From contig PMTP01000152.1 in assembly GCA_003167305.1 (NCBI GenBank), positions 13,333-19,331 of the forward strand: 5,999 nt of DNA. Direction: 5' to 3'. Positions within the stretch are counted from its first letter, which is position 1. Each line of letters begins with the position of its first letter. Below are positions 5,680 through 5,999 of this stretch, in pieces. The stretch is from Acidobacteriaceae bacterium (GTDB lineage Bacteria; Acidobacteriota; Terriglobia; Terriglobales; Acidobacteriaceae). The notes beneath the pieces were generated by a model, which was not told where the DNA came from, did not search any database, and saw nothing but the letters and a program-made list of their open reading frames with translations. The position numbers were made by a program, and so were the translations under genes.

Positions 5680-5999
5680 ATGTTCATCGATGAAGCAAAA
5701 ATTCGCGTCAAAGCCGGCGACGGCGGCAACGGCTGCATGGCCTTTCGGAGGGAGAAATTCGTTCCCCGCGGCGGTCCCTCCGGCGGCGATGGCGGCCGTG
5801 GCGGCGACGTCCTCATGGTCAGCTCGCAGCGCCACAACACGCTGATTCATTTTCGTTATAATCCCGAGCACAAAGGCCAGCGCGGCGAACACGGCATGGG
5901 CTCCAACTGCTCCGGCCTCGACGGCAACTCCGTAATCCTGCAAGTCCCTGTCGGCACATCCCTTTACGACCAGGAGACCGGCGAGCTGATCCACGACTT
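5680..5999 (+). CDS. obg: Obg/CgtA family GTPase, N-terminal Obg domain (partial, 3' end outside window)
   Basis: The frame gives 106 residues and runs past the window edge with no stop. The N-terminus [18 protein letters not shown] followed by [22 protein letters not shown] is the hallmark of the Obg fold, with its glycine-rich left-handed helices. It continues with [25 protein letters not shown] and [10 protein letters not shown], all in the positions expected for residues 1-106 of a protein usually about 330-430 residues long. Obg is an essential GTPase that binds the 50S ribosomal subunit and ppGpp and links ribosome assembly to stress and growth. The GTP-binding domain would follow outside the window. 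The ATG at 5680 matches the family start, yet no Shine-Dalgarno stands before it. The gene is divergent from the receptor, with no rplU-rpmA pair upstream. Confidence 0.96.
   Translation, partial: MFIDEAKIRVKAGDGGNGCMAFRREKFVPRGGPSGGDGGRGGDVLMVSSQRHNTLIHFRYNPEHKGQRGEHGMGSNCSGLDGNSVILQVPVGTSLYDQETGELIHD

Noticed and set aside
5551..5994. Minus-strand 147-codon frame overlapping obg
   Set aside because: It is the antisense of the clear Obg N-terminus. Its length comes from Gly-rich GGC codons read as GCC on the other strand.
1..5999. Search for CRISPR arrays, insertion-sequence ends, tRNA or rRNA genes, riboswitches and defence genes
   Set aside because: No regularly spaced repeats, terminal inverted repeats with a transposase, cloverleaf pattern or known defence motif was recognised by eye; the window reads as ordinary chromosomal genes.

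Overview
The window holds four protein genes from a GC-rich bacterium, very probably of the Acidobacteriota. The taxonomic guess rests on the very large Oar-type TonB-dependent outer-membrane protein with an N-terminal carboxypeptidase-regulatory-like domain, a family greatly expanded in that phylum, together with a small periplasmic c-type cytochrome and generally high GC at third codon positions. It is an inference; no rRNA or other marker gene is present.

Layout: positions 1-456 (+) are the 3' end of a ComEC/Rec2-type DNA-uptake gene, covering only its C-terminal metallo-beta-lactamase-like domain. After a 177-base gap with a good -10 box, a perfect 8-bp hairpin and a strong Shine-Dalgarno comes a secreted mono-heme cytochrome c (634-1116, +). 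A 285-base convergent gap (1117-1401) holds only a doubtful small minus-strand frame that might be the worn-down remains of an S53 peptidase prodomain. Most of the window (1402-5415, -) is the giant TonB-dependent transporter-like protein. A 264-base divergent gap (5416-5679) precedes the start of the Obg/CgtA GTPase gene (5680 to the window end, +), which runs off the edge.

The genes do not form a single operon or an obvious joint pathway. DNA uptake (ComEC), electron transfer (cytochrome c), outer-membrane transport (Oar-like receptor) and ribosome-assembly control (Obg) are ordinary neighbours in an apparently core or near-core region. I see no insertion sequence, integrase, CRISPR array, RNA gene or defence or biosynthetic cluster, and I do not claim a new system. 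The most unusual features are inside the big receptor: three degenerate copies of the motif that normally occurs once at the start of the plug, a glycine-rich insert in the plug, and eight barrel cysteines in four close pairs. Next in interest are the hairpins in the cytochrome and obg leaders.
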